Positions 33,826 to 42,264 of a stretch of DNA of 64,000 bases are shown piece after piece. The notes under the pieces were generated by a model, which saw only the letters and a list, made by a program, of their open reading frames with translations, made no database searches and was not told where the DNA came from. The stretch is from an uncultured Bacilli bacterium. Its GTDB lineage: Bacteria; Bacillota_I; Bacilli_A; RF39; UBA660. The translations under genes were made by a program, and so were the position numbers. Within the stretch, counting starts at the first letter, position 1. Each line of letters begins with the position of its first letter. The stretch is from NCBI GenBank assembly GCA_934101625.1, contig CAKORV010000002.1:23438-87437 (forward strand), read 5' to 3'.

Positions 33826-35751
33826 ATGAAGAAATTCAAAAAAATGATTTTTACATTATTGCTTACTTTATTAGTTTTACCAGTACTAAATGCAGTGAGT
33901 GTTGATGTAAAAACAGAAGAAGAATTATTAGATGCTGTTAAAAGTGATGGTACTATAGTTCTTAAAGAAGATATAACATTAACTAAAGCTTTAGAAGTTA
34001 AAGGCAATGATGTTATAATTGATTTGAATGGTAAAACAATTACTGTTCAAAATGGATATAATGGATACTTTGATTTATTTAAAGGAGTCCTTGAATTTAC
34101 TGGTAAAGGTACAATTAAGGATGTACGTGTAAGAGAGCGCGTTGCGGCGACTATTTGGGTTGAAGGTTCAACTGATGTAAATGATAAAGACTATTCAACA
34201 CTAACTATTGGTAAAGATGTTACCATTGATACTACTCAGTGGGGTATTGCTGTAAGTGATACTGATAAAAAAGCTTATGGTTTAACTGTAAACTTTAATG
34301 GAAAAATAGATAGTAGTGCTAAAGATGGTGGAGGTATTACTGTATTTGGTAATGTTAAAAATGTAGGTAATGATTTAAATAATGCACCAGTGGTTAATCT
34401 AAATAAAACTGCTTATGTTGAAGCTGTTGGAGATGAAGCATTATATGGTGCTGGTGTAGGTATTTGGAATATTTCTGGTGGTGAATATATAGGAAAAAGT
34501 ACTATTGGTGTTAAAAGTGGTAAATTTGTAATAAATGATGGAACATTTACTGCGAATGGAGAACGTAAAACTGGTACTTTATATGGAAATGGTATGTATT
34601 CTACTGGATCTACTATTCAAATTGAAAATAATGAAGGATATTCAGGAAATATAGAAATAGTTGTTAATGGTGGGACTTTTAAGAGTGAAAAAGGATTAAG
34701 TATTTATCATTATCCACCAGATGAAAATATAAAGAATGGATTAAAATCATTAGTAATAAATGATGGTAAGTTTGTTGGCGATGTTGAAATGGTTGATGGA
34801 GATAGTATAATTATTAATAAAGGTACTTTCTCAACTAGTTCAGTTGTAAATTATGTTCCAAAAACCTATTCAATGACTAAAATAAGTGAAAATGAATATG
34901 TTGTAACAAATATTGAATATTTGGATGTAGAAGGAGCAAGTACTGAAATATATTCTAATAATGTACTTGATATGCATTATGCAAAACCAGGAGAAAAGGT
35001 AACACTAAAAATAAATGTAGAAGAAGGATATTATGTTAAAACAGTTACTGTTGTGGGAAAAGATGATAGTAAAACTGTTGTAGAAGTTAAGAATAATGAG
35101 TTTGTAATGCCTGAATTTGCAGTTAAAGTTATGGTTGATACTGCTAGATGTATTGGTAAAGATGGTAATATTGTACAAATTGATAAAGAATTATCTTTCT
35201 CAAAAGATATAAATGAAGATGTAGTTAAAGATTTAATGGATACTACAGTAGAAAATAAAGATTCTGGATTAGTTGAAGCTATTGATACAGATAAACTTGT
35301 TACTTCAGATAATACTTCATTAATTGAGGTTCAAATTGAAACTGAATTAACTGAATATGATGAAGAAAAAAATATATTAACTTATGATATTAAACCAGTT
35401 TATTATGTTGATGGAGAAGAAGCAGGAGTTGTACCTAATGAAGCAATTAATGGTAAAGTTAAAGTTAATTTACCTGTACCATCTAATGTAAAAGATACTC
35501 ATGTTAAAGTTATTCATAAATCTGGTGAAAAAGTTATAGATGAAAAAACTTATGAAATTAAGTCAACTGAAGATGGTAAAAAGTATATTACTATTGAAAC
35601 TGAAAGTTTTTCAACATTTGAATTAAGTTTCTATACTCCAGAAAAAGTTGAAAATCCACAAACTGGCGATAATGTTATGTTATATGTTGGTATTTCATTA
35701 ATTTCATTGCTAAGCATATCTGCGATTGTAGTAGTAAAAAAACATTTTTAG
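33826..35751 (+). CDS. cell-wall-anchored surface protein with beta-helix region and NPQTG sorting signal
   Basis: 641 aa. The signal peptide (about 1-25: KKMIFTLLLTLLVLPVLNAV) leads into a repetitive strand-rich region (about 30-360; TIVLKEDITLTKALEVKGND, INDGTFTANG, VVNGGTFKSEKG), the pattern of right-handed beta-helix proteins. A middle domain and a charged domain follow. The C-terminus has NPQTGDN, a hydrophobic helix and KKHF: a sortase signal with N in place of the usual L. No sortase gene is in the window. RBS AGGAGAGG. It probably binds or displays on host or microbial surfaces; no enzymatic motif seen. Confidence 0.85.
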   Translation: MKKFKKMIFTLLLTLLVLPVLNAVSVDVKTEEELLDAVKSDGTIVLKEDITLTKALEVKGNDVIIDLNGKTITVQNGYNGYFDLFKGVLEFTGKGTIKDVRVRERVAATIWVEGSTDVNDKDYSTLTIGKDVTIDTTQWGIAVSDTDKKAYGLTVNFNGKIDSSAKDGGGITVFGNVKNVGNDLNNAPVVNLNKTAYVEAVGDEALYGAGVGIWNISGGEYIGKSTIGVKSGKFVINDGTFTANGERKTGTLYGNGMYSTGSTIQIENNEGYSGNIEIVVNGGTFKSEKGLSIYHYPPDENIKNGLKSLVINDGKFVGDVEMVDGDSIIINKGTFSTSSVVNYVPKTYSMTKISENEYVVTNIEYLDVEGASTEIYSNNVLDMHYAKPGEKVTLKINVEEGYYVKTVTVVGKDDSKTVVEVKNNEFVMPEFAVKVMVDTARCIGKDGNIVQIDKELSFSKDINEDVVKDLMDTTVENKDSGLVEAIDTDKLVTSDNTSLIEVQIETELTEYDEEKNILTYDIKPVYYVDGEEAGVVPNEAINGKVKVNLPVPSNVKDTHVKVIHKSGEKVIDEKTYEIKSTEDGKKYITIETESFSTFELSFYTPEKVENPQTGDNVMLYVGISLISLLSISAIVVVKKHF

Positions 35752-35764
35752 TAAGATGATTATC

Positions 35765-35794
35765 AGATAGGTCACATTGACCTATCTTTTGTTT
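35765..35794 (+). terminator. strong terminator after the surface protein gene
   Basis: Perfect 10-bp stem AGATAGGTCA/TGACCTATCT, CAT loop, T-rich tail. Its 3' arm contains the -35 box of the next promoter. Confidence 0.9.
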
Positions 35795-35805
35795 TGTGGT
35801 AGAAT
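35777..35805 (+). promoter_or_regulatory. promoter for the 577-aa gene
   Basis: TTGACC, 17 bases, TAGAAT, overlapping the upstream terminator hairpin. Confidence 0.7.
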
Positions 35806-35828
35806 AAAGTACAATTTGAGGGGGAATT

Positions 35829-37562
35829 ATGTTAGGAGAATATTTATCATTAAAATTTATATTATTGTTTTATAAAGATAAGTCTATGTTTATAAAGTAT
35901 TTATTTGAAGATGGAATGCCAGATAGTTTTTATAATGAAATAGTTAGTAGGCTAGACAAGGGTGATATTAAATTAGCATATTTATTAACTAAGAAAGATC
36001 CTTATAAAATAGTAAGTTATTTAAAAAATATTCCATATTATGAAACACTCGCATATTTTATAGATTTAAATGATTATTATGAAACACCATTTAGATATAT
36101 TAAAAGTATAATTGAAAAATTAAATACTATTCCTAGAGAGAATTTTCTTAATCAAACTGTTAAAGATGAACCACGATGGAAACTTAGAAAGATAATGATA
36201 TATACAGATGAAGGATTTATGTTACTTGCATATAAACTATATTTAACTCTTGGACTCAATAATACATTAGAATTATTAAATGGTATGTATGGAGAAGTAA
36301 GTTGCGAAACAGTTAATTTTATGTTTAATAATTGGAGTTCTATTGAAAAATATAATCAAATTTTAATTAATTTTTTATTTAATAATAAGAAGAGTAATAA
36401 CAATGTAATGAGATTAATGCTAAATGGAAAAGTTAATGAATTCTTTTTGAAGTTTCCTGAATTTATAAGTAATTTAGATTATTATGTTGATAAGTTAGGT
36501 ACTAGTTTACCTTTAACAAGAGTTTGTCAAATTTTAAATGATAGAATTATACCAAATAATCCATATCATTCTAATATAACAAGTGATATTTATAATGATA
36601 TGATACCTTCTTATAAACATAAATATATGTATGATGATTATGATGAAAAATATATTAAGAAAATACATGATAAATTTTATGAAGAGAATTTAGAAAATAT
36701 GTTTAGTTCATCTATTCCAGAGTTTAAATATACTGAAAATGATATTACATGTGAAGTGTTAAAAAAGAGTGATCCTAAAATACTTGTAATGGGTTATAGA
36801 ACTAATAATTGTTTTAGAATTAATGGAGATGCATTAGTCTTGTTTAAAAAATCGGCTATGAATAAACATATGAGAGTTATTTCTGTATCTACTAAAGAAA
36901 GAAGAGATATAGCAATGATGTTACTTTGTAGAAATGGTAATGTTCTTGTTGGTCAAGGTATAGAGATTAGTAAATCTTTTCAAAATAAAGAGTATCGTGA
37001 AAAAATATATAATGCTTTAAAAAATACTTTAAAAGAAATAATGAATTATATGAATTTAAATAATGACGAAATAGTAGCTACAATTATAGGCAATAGCAAT
37101 GCAAATGTTATGGAATTTAATGATAATGTACTTTCATTTAGAGTTAAACCTATATTAGATGATGAAGGAAAGTATTATGATGGATTTAATCATTACCAAT
37201 ATTTGTTAGATTTAAAGGTAGGTAAAAGTCTTAGTGATTTAAAATTATTTCTACCAACTAAAGAATATTATGATGAAAGAGCTTGTGTAAGTCATTATTA
37301 TGATTTTAAGAATCAAGTAATTAAACCTTATGATGGTAGTAAGATTTTTTCAATATGCGAGAGAAATAAATCTAAAAATTGGGCTCAATTGTATATTAGA
37401 AAAGATATAAAAGAATGTCATGTTGGACAAGATTGGTATATTATTCTTTTTGATGATGGAACAATTATTGAAGAAAAGTGTGGTATGGATCCAAGAACTT
37501 TAGATGAAATTAAAGAATGTTACGAAAATATAAATGCAAAGAGAATGTCAAAAAGTATGTAA
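35829..37562 (+). CDS. large protein of unknown function (577 aa)
   Basis: I do not recognise this protein. No membrane helix or signal peptide is evident, so it is probably cytoplasmic. The first 300 residues are helical and Asn/Tyr rich. The centre has a distinctive block: MGYRTNNCFRING, MRVISVSTKERRDIAMMLL, then RNGNVLVGQGIEISKSF, faintly like the C-terminal core of PcfJ-like plasmid/phage proteins (Cys in a short motif, then strands). A final domain begins near FLPTKEYYDERAC. It has its own promoter and GAGGGGGAAT as RBS. The PcfJ comparison is weak. Confidence 0.8.
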   Translation: MLGEYLSLKFILLFYKDKSMFIKYLFEDGMPDSFYNEIVSRLDKGDIKLAYLLTKKDPYKIVSYLKNIPYYETLAYFIDLNDYYETPFRYIKSIIEKLNTIPRENFLNQTVKDEPRWKLRKIMIYTDEGFMLLAYKLYLTLGLNNTLELLNGMYGEVSCETVNFMFNNWSSIEKYNQILINFLFNNKKSNNNVMRLMLNGKVNEFFLKFPEFISNLDYYVDKLGTSLPLTRVCQILNDRIIPNNPYHSNITSDIYNDMIPSYKHKYMYDDYDEKYIKKIHDKFYEENLENMFSSSIPEFKYTENDITCEVLKKSDPKILVMGYRTNNCFRINGDALVLFKKSAMNKHMRVISVSTKERRDIAMMLLCRNGNVLVGQGIEISKSFQNKEYREKIYNALKNTLKEIMNYMNLNNDEIVATIIGNSNANVMEFNDNVLSFRVKPILDDEGKYYDGFNHYQYLLDLKVGKSLSDLKLFLPTKEYYDERACVSHYYDFKNQVIKPYDGSKIFSICERNKSKNWAQLYIRKDIKECHVGQDWYIILFDDGTIIEEKCGMDPRTLDEIKECYENINAKRMSKSM

Positions 37563-37612
37563 TAACTTTACATGCTTTTTATATGGTAGTATTATTTAAC
37601 TAGGTGATAAAA

Positions 37613-38119
37613 ATGGAAAAGAAGAAAACTAAAAAAGAGATTGTTAAAATGTTACTTAATCAAAATTTGGAAACTGAAGATGAAGAAGAGTTAATTGATT
37701 TATTAATAGATAATTCTATAGCAGTTGATGTTGATAAACAAGATAAGGATAATGAAAAGTTTGGGGATAGGGTTGCTGATAAAATAACAGAGTTTGCTGG
37801 TAGTTGGGGATTTATATTAGGTTTTACTATGTTTTTAATACTTTGGATTATATTAAATTTGACTATTTTTAAAAATTTAGATCCATATCCTTTTATATTA
37901 TTAAATCTATTATTATCTTGTATTGCTGCTTTACAAGCACCTATTATTATGATGAGTCAAAATCGCGCAGCTAAAAAAGATAGCATGAGAAGTAAAAATG
38001 ATTATAAGACTGACTTAAAAAGTGAATTAATATTAGAAGAGTTACATGATAAAATGGAGAAGATTATATCAAATCAAAATAAGATATTAAAGGAGTTAAG
38101 TAAACAAAGTGACAAGTGA
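37613..38119 (+). CDS. DUF1003-family membrane protein
   Basis: 168 aa. The DUF1003 core FGDRVADKITEFAGSWGFIL begins near residue 46, followed by two membrane helices (FTMFLILWIILNLTIF; FILLNLLLSCIAALQAPIIM) and the signature MMSQNRAAKKDSMRSKNDY. A helical tail follows. The N-terminal 40 residues are acidic and specific to this protein. The ATG was chosen because AGGTGAT lies four bases upstream; the in-frame GTG lies inside that RBS. The role of the family is unknown. Confidence 0.9.
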   Translation: MEKKKTKKEIVKMLLNQNLETEDEEELIDLLIDNSIAVDVDKQDKDNEKFGDRVADKITEFAGSWGFILGFTMFLILWIILNLTIFKNLDPYPFILLNLLLSCIAALQAPIIMMSQNRAAKKDSMRSKNDYKTDLKSELILEELHDKMEKIISNQNKILKELSKQSDK

Positions 38120-38140
38120 TAAGAAATTCACTTGTTTTTA
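38112..38140 (+). terminator. terminator of the DUF1003 gene
   Basis: Perfect 8-bp stem ACAAGTGA/TCACTTGT with TAAGAAAT loop and T run; the stop codon lies in the 5' arm. Confidence 0.85.
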
Positions 38141-38175
38141 TGTGGTATTTTAAATATAAAAGAAAAAGGCCTAAT

Positions 38176-38204
38176 TTGACGGGTATGTCTTTTTGTGATA
38201 GAAT
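38176..38204 (+). promoter_or_regulatory. promoter for the 309-aa gene
   Basis: TTGACG, 17 bases, TAGAAT. Confidence 0.7.
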
Positions 38205-38231
38205 AAGCTTTCGAGGAAGAAGGAGAATTTT

Positions 38232-39161
38232 ATGAAGAATTTTGAATTAACACTTTTATCAGCTGATCAAGTGTGGGGAAGTGAAGAAGAAAAACAATTA
38301 GATGTTTTAAAAAGATATGGAACTAGTGCATTAATTACAGATTTAACAGCATTAACTGGTATACTTTACTATGATGATATTGTCTATACAGAATTATTTA
38401 ATAATCATGAAATAAAGGGAAGTTATTGGACTAAATCAATTAATAATGAGCATAAAAGAATAGTTACTTGTCGTAAGGATGGTGATAAATCAGTTACTTC
38501 TGAATCATATAGAGATGAAGGTATTCGTCCTGTTTTAAAGTCTAGTAAAGTATTTAATGAAGTGTATTCTAAAAGAAAATTAGGAGAAAATAATGTTTAT
38601 GAGGTGGAATATGGGGAGTATCCTCAAACATTAGCAGATAAAACAGACCAAATTAAGTTAGAAAAGATTTATTTATTAGAACAATTGAAAAAAGAAGAAT
38701 ATAGAAAAAAAATGAAGAAAACAGGAAAGGTTTATACATTTGATTCTTTATCTGCTGCACCACAAAATTGGAATAGAGAAATAAAACCTATTTCTTATGA
38801 TGAATTTTCTTATAAGAATCAAAAATATATTAGAATATGGGAAAATTGTGATCGTTATCTTTGGATAAAGGTTGAACCAATTACTTGGCTAATTGATGAA
38901 GAAACTAAATCTCTTGTTTCTAAAAAGATTTTATTATCAGGTATAAGATTTGCACCAAAATCAAGTGAAAATATAGATTTTGAAAAGACTGATATGAAAT
39001 ATTATTTAGATAATTTTATGGCATATGAAATATTGACACAAGAGTCACTAGAGTACGTTAATAAAAGATTAAAAGAAATAAATAAAGAGTTAAGTGAATT
39101 AGAATCTTTAAAAGAAAAATTATTAAAAGAACAAAATGGAAAGAAATTGATTCAAAAATAA
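38232..39161 (+). CDS. protein of unknown function with DUF6273-like segment (309 aa)
   Basis: Cytoplasmic-looking protein. The part VYEVEYGEYPQTLADKTD and the later YLWIKVEPITWLIDEETKSL with KKILLSGIRF recall the EYGxYPQ...W.V...LLS pattern of DUF6273-type domains common in gut Firmicutes. It ends in a coiled coil (about 280-305). RBS GGAGAA. It is monocistronic, between its promoter and the ribosomal operon. No catalytic residues are evident. The DUF assignment is from memory of the pattern and moderate. Confidence 0.75.
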   Translation: MKNFELTLLSADQVWGSEEEKQLDVLKRYGTSALITDLTALTGILYYDDIVYTELFNNHEIKGSYWTKSINNEHKRIVTCRKDGDKSVTSESYRDEGIRPVLKSSKVFNEVYSKRKLGENNVYEVEYGEYPQTLADKTDQIKLEKIYLLEQLKKEEYRKKMKKTGKVYTFDSLSAAPQNWNREIKPISYDEFSYKNQKYIRIWENCDRYLWIKVEPITWLIDEETKSLVSKKILLSGIRFAPKSSENIDFEKTDMKYYLDNFMAYEILTQESLEYVNKRLKEINKELSELESLKEKLLKEQNGKKLIQK

Positions 39162-39207
39162 AAATGCTTATAAAATCGGCTTAAAATAAGAAAATAACAA
39201 AACTGGG

Positions 39208-39236
39208 TTGAAAAATAAGGTATTTTGTGATATTAT
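39208..39236 (+). promoter_or_regulatory. promoter of the rplK-rplA operon
   Basis: TTGAAA, 17 bases, TATTAT. It starts a leader of about 100 bases. secE and nusG, usually upstream of rplK, are absent here. Confidence 0.75.
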
Positions 39237-39241
39237 TTGAA

Positions 39242-39310
39242 GCGAGTTATATATTTATTATGTAACTAAATAAGTGGGAGAGAATTTGGATTACTTGATA
39301 AACCACTCGC
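39242..39310 (+). promoter_or_regulatory. structured rplK leader, probable L1-binding autoregulatory site
   Basis: The leader is closed by GCGAGT (39242-39247) with ACTCGC (39305-39310). Inside lies GTGGGAGAGAATTTGG with AACCAC, an asymmetric loop of the type by which ribosomal protein L1 recognises both 23S rRNA and its own mRNA before rplK-rplA. Identity as an L1 site is inferred from position and the GTGGGAG...CCAC pattern. Confidence 0.6.
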
Positions 39311-39347
39311 GAAATTTACTAAATAAAATTTATAGGAGGTGTTTTTC

Positions 39348-39941
39348 GTGGCAAAGAAAGTTACTAAAGTCGTTAAGATTCAAATCCCTGCAGGTAAAGC
39401 AACACCAGCTCCACCAGTAGGTACTATTTTCGGACCTTTAGGAATTAATCTACAAGAATTTTGTACAAGATATAATGATGCAACTAGAGAAAAAATGGGA
39501 GATATAATTCCAGTTGAAGTTACTGTTTTCGAAGATAGAAGTTTTGATTTCGTACTTAAGACTCCACCAACTGCTTCATTATTATTAAAGGCAGCTAAAT
39601 TACAAAAAGGTGGTGTTAAAGGCGCTAATGAAATAGTTGCTACTATAACTAAGGATCAATTAAGAGAAATAGCAGAAATTAAATTACCAGATGAAAATAC
39701 TAATAATATTGATGCTGTTATGAGAACTATTGCTGGAACAGCAAGAAATATGGGAATTGCTGTTAAAGGATTAAATGATGTAGAACTTGAAGAACAAGCA
39801 GAAGAAGCTAAAGAAGCTGAAGCTGAAATGGCTAAGTTAGATGAAGAACTAGCTGAAATGGAAGCAAATGCTAAAGCTATGGCTGATCAAGATGTTCCTG
39901 AAGTTGAATCAACTGAACAAAAACAAGAAACAGAAGAATAA
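39348..39941 (+). CDS. rplK: 50S ribosomal protein L11 with long acidic C-terminal extension
   Basis: L11 forms the GTPase-associated centre with L10/L12. Residues 1-141 are canonical: KIQIPAGKATPAPPVGTIFG, GINLQEFCTRYNDAT and GTARNMGIAVKG. Another 56 residues follow (EEQAEEAKEAEAEMAKLDEE...ETEE), strongly acidic and predicted helical; normal L11 ends near 141. The start is GTG, with AGGAGGT seven bases upstream; an earlier in-frame GTG lies inside the RBS and was rejected. The extension shows no frameshift; it is a genuine in-frame addition. Confidence 0.95.
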   Translation: MAKKVTKVVKIQIPAGKATPAPPVGTIFGPLGINLQEFCTRYNDATREKMGDIIPVEVTVFEDRSFDFVLKTPPTASLLLKAAKLQKGGVKGANEIVATITKDQLREIAEIKLPDENTNNIDAVMRTIAGTARNMGIAVKGLNDVELEEQAEEAKEAEAEMAKLDEELAEMEANAKAMADQDVPEVESTEQKQETEE

Positions 39942-39998
39942 TTTAAAGTCGAGTAAAGTAATATAATAATCCAAATACCACATAAAGGAGGGAAAAAT

Positions 39999-40688
39999 AT
40001 GAAACGTCATGGACGTGCTTATGTGGAAGCTTCTAAGAGTGTAGATAAAACTAAAGCATATACACCAGAAGAAGCGGTTAAATTAGTAAAGTCTCTTTCA
40101 AAAAGAAAATTTGACGAAACTGTTGAAGTAGCATTAAATTTAAATATTGATACTACTAAGAGTGATCAACAAGTAAGAAGTAGTTTTACATTACCTCATG
40201 GTACTGGTAAAACTAAAAAAATCTTAGTTGTTACTAAAACTAAAGCAGAAGAAGCTAAGAAAGCTGGAGCTGACTTTGTAGGAGCAGAAGAAATCGTTGA
40301 AAAGATTGGAAAAGAAAACTGGTTTGATTACGACATCATAGTTGCAACACCTGAAATGATGGTTAGCCTTGGTAAATTAGGTAAAGTATTAGGACCTAAA
40401 GGATTAATGCCTAACCCTAAAACAGGAACAGTTACAACTAATGTAGAAGCTGCTATTGAAAATATCAAAAAAGGTATGATTGAGTATCGTGCAGATTCAA
40501 ACGGAAACGTTCACGCTATCGTTGGTAAAGTAAGTTTTGATGAAAAAGCATTAACTGAAAACTTAGTTGCTTTCATTAATGAAGTTATCAAAAATAAACC
40601 AAGTGGTGTAAAGGGAACTTTTGTTAAAAATATAACAATATCTTCAACAATGGGTCCTGGTGTTAAATTAGATTTAACAAATTTCTAA
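39999..40688 (+). CDS. rplA: 50S ribosomal protein L1
   Basis: L1 stalk protein, 229 aa, and likely repressor of its own operon. It shows the family pattern KKILVVTKTKAEEAKKAG (GADFVGAEE follows), the signature VLGPKGLMPNPKTGTVT and the end FVKNITISSTMGPGVKLDL. AAAGGAGGG precedes the ATG. It follows rplK after 57 bases without a terminator, so the two are co-transcribed. Confidence 0.97.
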   Translation: MKRHGRAYVEASKSVDKTKAYTPEEAVKLVKSLSKRKFDETVEVALNLNIDTTKSDQQVRSSFTLPHGTGKTKKILVVTKTKAEEAKKAGADFVGAEEIVEKIGKENWFDYDIIVATPEMMVSLGKLGKVLGPKGLMPNPKTGTVTTNVEAAIENIKKGMIEYRADSNGNVHAIVGKVSFDEKALTENLVAFINEVIKNKPSGVKGTFVKNITISSTMGPGVKLDLTNF

Positions 40689-40695
40689 TTAACTA

Positions 40696-40724
40696 TTTAC
40701 AAATGAACTAAAATGTTATAAAAT
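40696..40724 (+). promoter_or_regulatory. promoter of the rplJ-rplL operon
   Basis: TTTACA, 17 bases, TAAAAT, just after the rplA stop. Confidence 0.7.
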
Positions 40725-40729
40725 ACATT

Positions 40730-40817
40730 TTGTAGTTGGCCGTAGACAGTAGGTATAAAAATAAATCCTACCGAGGAAATACTTTTTATAGTTTTCCTTG
40801 TGCGGAAAACTTTTTTC
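40730..40817 (+). promoter_or_regulatory. ribosomal protein L10 leader with intrinsic terminator
   Basis: The leader holds the known L10-leader pattern GGCCGTAGACAGTAGGT...CCTACCGAGGAAA, then a terminator hairpin GTTTTCC/GGAAAAC (40791-40810) followed by six Ts. Binding of L10-L12 to this leader is known to favour termination in other Bacillota, so excess L10 would switch off rplJ-rplL. Confidence 0.88.
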
Positions 40818-40836
40818 AATAATAAAGGAGGAAACT

Positions 40837-41340
40837 ATGGCAAGTGAAAAAAGTCTAGGACTTAAAAAAGCTCAAGTTCAAGAAATTTGTGATAAACTTG
40901 ATAATGCTAATACTTTATTATTAGTAGATTATCAAGGTATGACAGTTAAAGAACTTAGTGATTTAAGACAAAGTCTTAAGAGTAGTGGTAGTGATTTAAA
41001 AGTATATAAAAATACTTTAGCTAACTTAGCTCTTAAAGATAAAAATATTAAGTTAGATGACTATATGACTGGTCCTAATGCTTACATCTTTAGTAAAGAC
41101 ATTATTGAACCTATTAAATTAGTTAGTGAAGTAGCTAAGAAAAATGAAAACTTATCTATTAAAGCTGGTTATATTAATGGTGAATTTGCTAGTGTTGAAA
41201 CTATTAATGAATATGCATCAATACCAAGTTACGAAGGACTTCTTACTATGTTTGCTGGTGGCTTAATTGAACATGTAAGAAACTTATCAATAGCATTAAA
41301 CTTATATGCCGAAAAACAAGAAAAGGGAGGAAATGAATAA
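40837..41340 (+). CDS. rplJ: 50S ribosomal protein L10
   Basis: Stalk base protein that carries L7/L12 dimers. Signature parts: [33 protein letters not shown], then MTGPNAYIF. At 167 aa it is normal length. The ATG follows AAAGGAGGAAA; the longer in-frame opening would run through the leader terminator and was rejected. Its stop overlaps the rplL start by one base. Autogenously controlled through the upstream leader. Confidence 0.96.
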   Translation: MASEKSLGLKKAQVQEICDKLDNANTLLLVDYQGMTVKELSDLRQSLKSSGSDLKVYKNTLANLALKDKNIKLDDYMTGPNAYIFSKDIIEPIKLVSEVAKKNENLSIKAGYINGEFASVETINEYASIPSYEGLLTMFAGGLIEHVRNLSIALNLYAEKQEKGGNE

Positions 41341-41708
41341 TGGCAAAAATTGAAAATAAAGATATTATCGAAGCTATCAAAGAAAAGACTATTCTAGAAG
41401 TTAAAGAATTAGTTGATATGATGAAAGAAGAATTTGGAGTAGATCCAAGTGCTGTAGCTGTAGCAGCTGCTCCAGCAGCTAGCGCTGAAGATGAAGGAGA
41501 CGTAACTAAGACTGTAGTTTTAACTGCTGCTGGTGCTCAAAAATTACAAGTTATTAAAATTGTAAGAGAAATCACTGGTTTAGGTCTTAAAGAAGCTAAA
41601 GATGTTGCTGATAATGGTGGTAACATTAAAGAAAACGTTTCTATGGATGAAGCTAATGAAATTAAAGCTAAATTAGAAGAAGCTGGCGCTACTGTAGAAT
41701 TAAAGTAG
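41340..41708 (+). CDS. rplL: 50S ribosomal protein L7/L12
   Basis: Multi-copy stalk protein that recruits translation factors, 122 aa. The N-terminal dimer helix pair is followed by an Ala-rich hinge ([16 protein letters not shown]) and the factor-binding domain ([20 protein letters not shown], then [17 protein letters not shown]). Translationally coupled to rplJ (TAATG). AAGGGAGGAAATG gives a strong RBS, in keeping with its fourfold excess. Confidence 0.97.
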   Translation: MAKIENKDIIEAIKEKTILEVKELVDMMKEEFGVDPSAVAVAAAPAASAEDEGDVTKTVVLTAAGAQKLQVIKIVREITGLGLKEAKDVADNGGNIKENVSMDEANEIKAKLEEAGATVELK

Positions 41709-41720
41709 TTTATAATTGTT

Positions 41721-41755
41721 AAAGACAGGTCTTGAAAATAGACTTGTCTTTTTGT
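41721..41755 (+). terminator. terminator of the rplJ-rplL operon
   Basis: 12-bp stem AAAGACAGGTCT/AGACTTGTCTTT (one G-U), loop TGAAAAT, T run. Confidence 0.92.
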
Positions 41756-41760
41756 ATAAT
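41732..41760 (+). promoter_or_regulatory. promoter for the first coiled-coil gene
   Basis: TTGAAA, 17 bases, TATAAT. The -35 box is in the loop of the preceding terminator. Confidence 0.7.
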
Positions 41761-41783
41761 ATGTTTACATAGGAGGTTTTATT

Positions 41784-42113
41784 ATGATAGATAAGGTACA
41801 AAGATTAAATTTTCAAAGAGAATCGATTGAAAGAATGTTACTCGAAAAATCGTTACTTATTGAAGATTGTGCTAGTGAGATTGACAATATTAATTGTGAG
41901 TTAGATATATTATATAAAAATTTAAATGATAAATTAGAAAAGAATGATAATACTTTGCTTTTAAAAAAAATATCAGATTTGAATAAAAGAAAAAAGATTA
42001 TAATGGAAAAATATAAAAAGGAATTAGTTACTTTTAAGAGAGCAATAACTAGATTAGATAAATTAAGTAAAAGTATAAGTGAAGAGTTAAACAAAACTTT
42101 AAAGTTAAAATAA
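41784..42113 (+). CDS. small coiled-coil protein 1 of 4 (109 aa)
   Basis: Almost entirely charged helix: heptad-like Leu/Ile spacing runs from RLNFQRESIERMLLEKSLL to the end (ITRLDKLSKSISEELNKTLK). No membrane segment, no cysteine motif beyond two isolated Cys. AGGAGG lies seven bases before the ATG and a good promoter precedes it, so it is very likely expressed. I do not recognise a family. It is the first of four similar-looking small genes placed between rplL and the rpoB operon. Confidence 0.8.
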   Translation: MIDKVQRLNFQRESIERMLLEKSLLIEDCASEIDNINCELDILYKNLNDKLEKNDNTLLLKKISDLNKRKKIIMEKYKKELVTFKRAITRLDKLSKSISEELNKTLKLK

Positions 42114-42169
42114 GCAGATTATATTATTTGGTATACTCTGTTTTATTTTATAAAACTTATAAAAACTAA

Positions 42170-42198
42170 TTGACAAACATATGTGCTTAATGTATAAT
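42170..42198 (+). promoter_or_regulatory. consensus promoter before coiled-coil gene 2
   Basis: TTGACA, 17 bases, TATAAT: a perfect sigma-A consensus. It implies strong transcription of the genes that follow, possibly through to rpoB-rpoC. Confidence 0.9.
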
Positions 42199-42204
42199 TT
42201 AATT

Positions 42205-42252
42205 ATGGTTAAGGAAATTCTGGTATTTTATGCATTAAGTTTTATGATTTAG
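42205..42252 (+). CDS. possible 15-residue leader peptide
   Basis: An ATG just after the consensus promoter opens MVKEILVFYALSFMI, whose TAG stop overlaps the AGGAGG of the next gene. It lacks an RBS of its own and could only be translated from a near-leaderless transcript. It may be chance. Confidence 0.2.
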   Translation: MVKEILVFYALSFMI

Positions 42253-42264
42253 GAGGTTTTGTAG

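Noticed and set aside
40798..40836. Longer N-terminus of L10
   Set aside because: This stretch is the terminator stem of the L10 leader.
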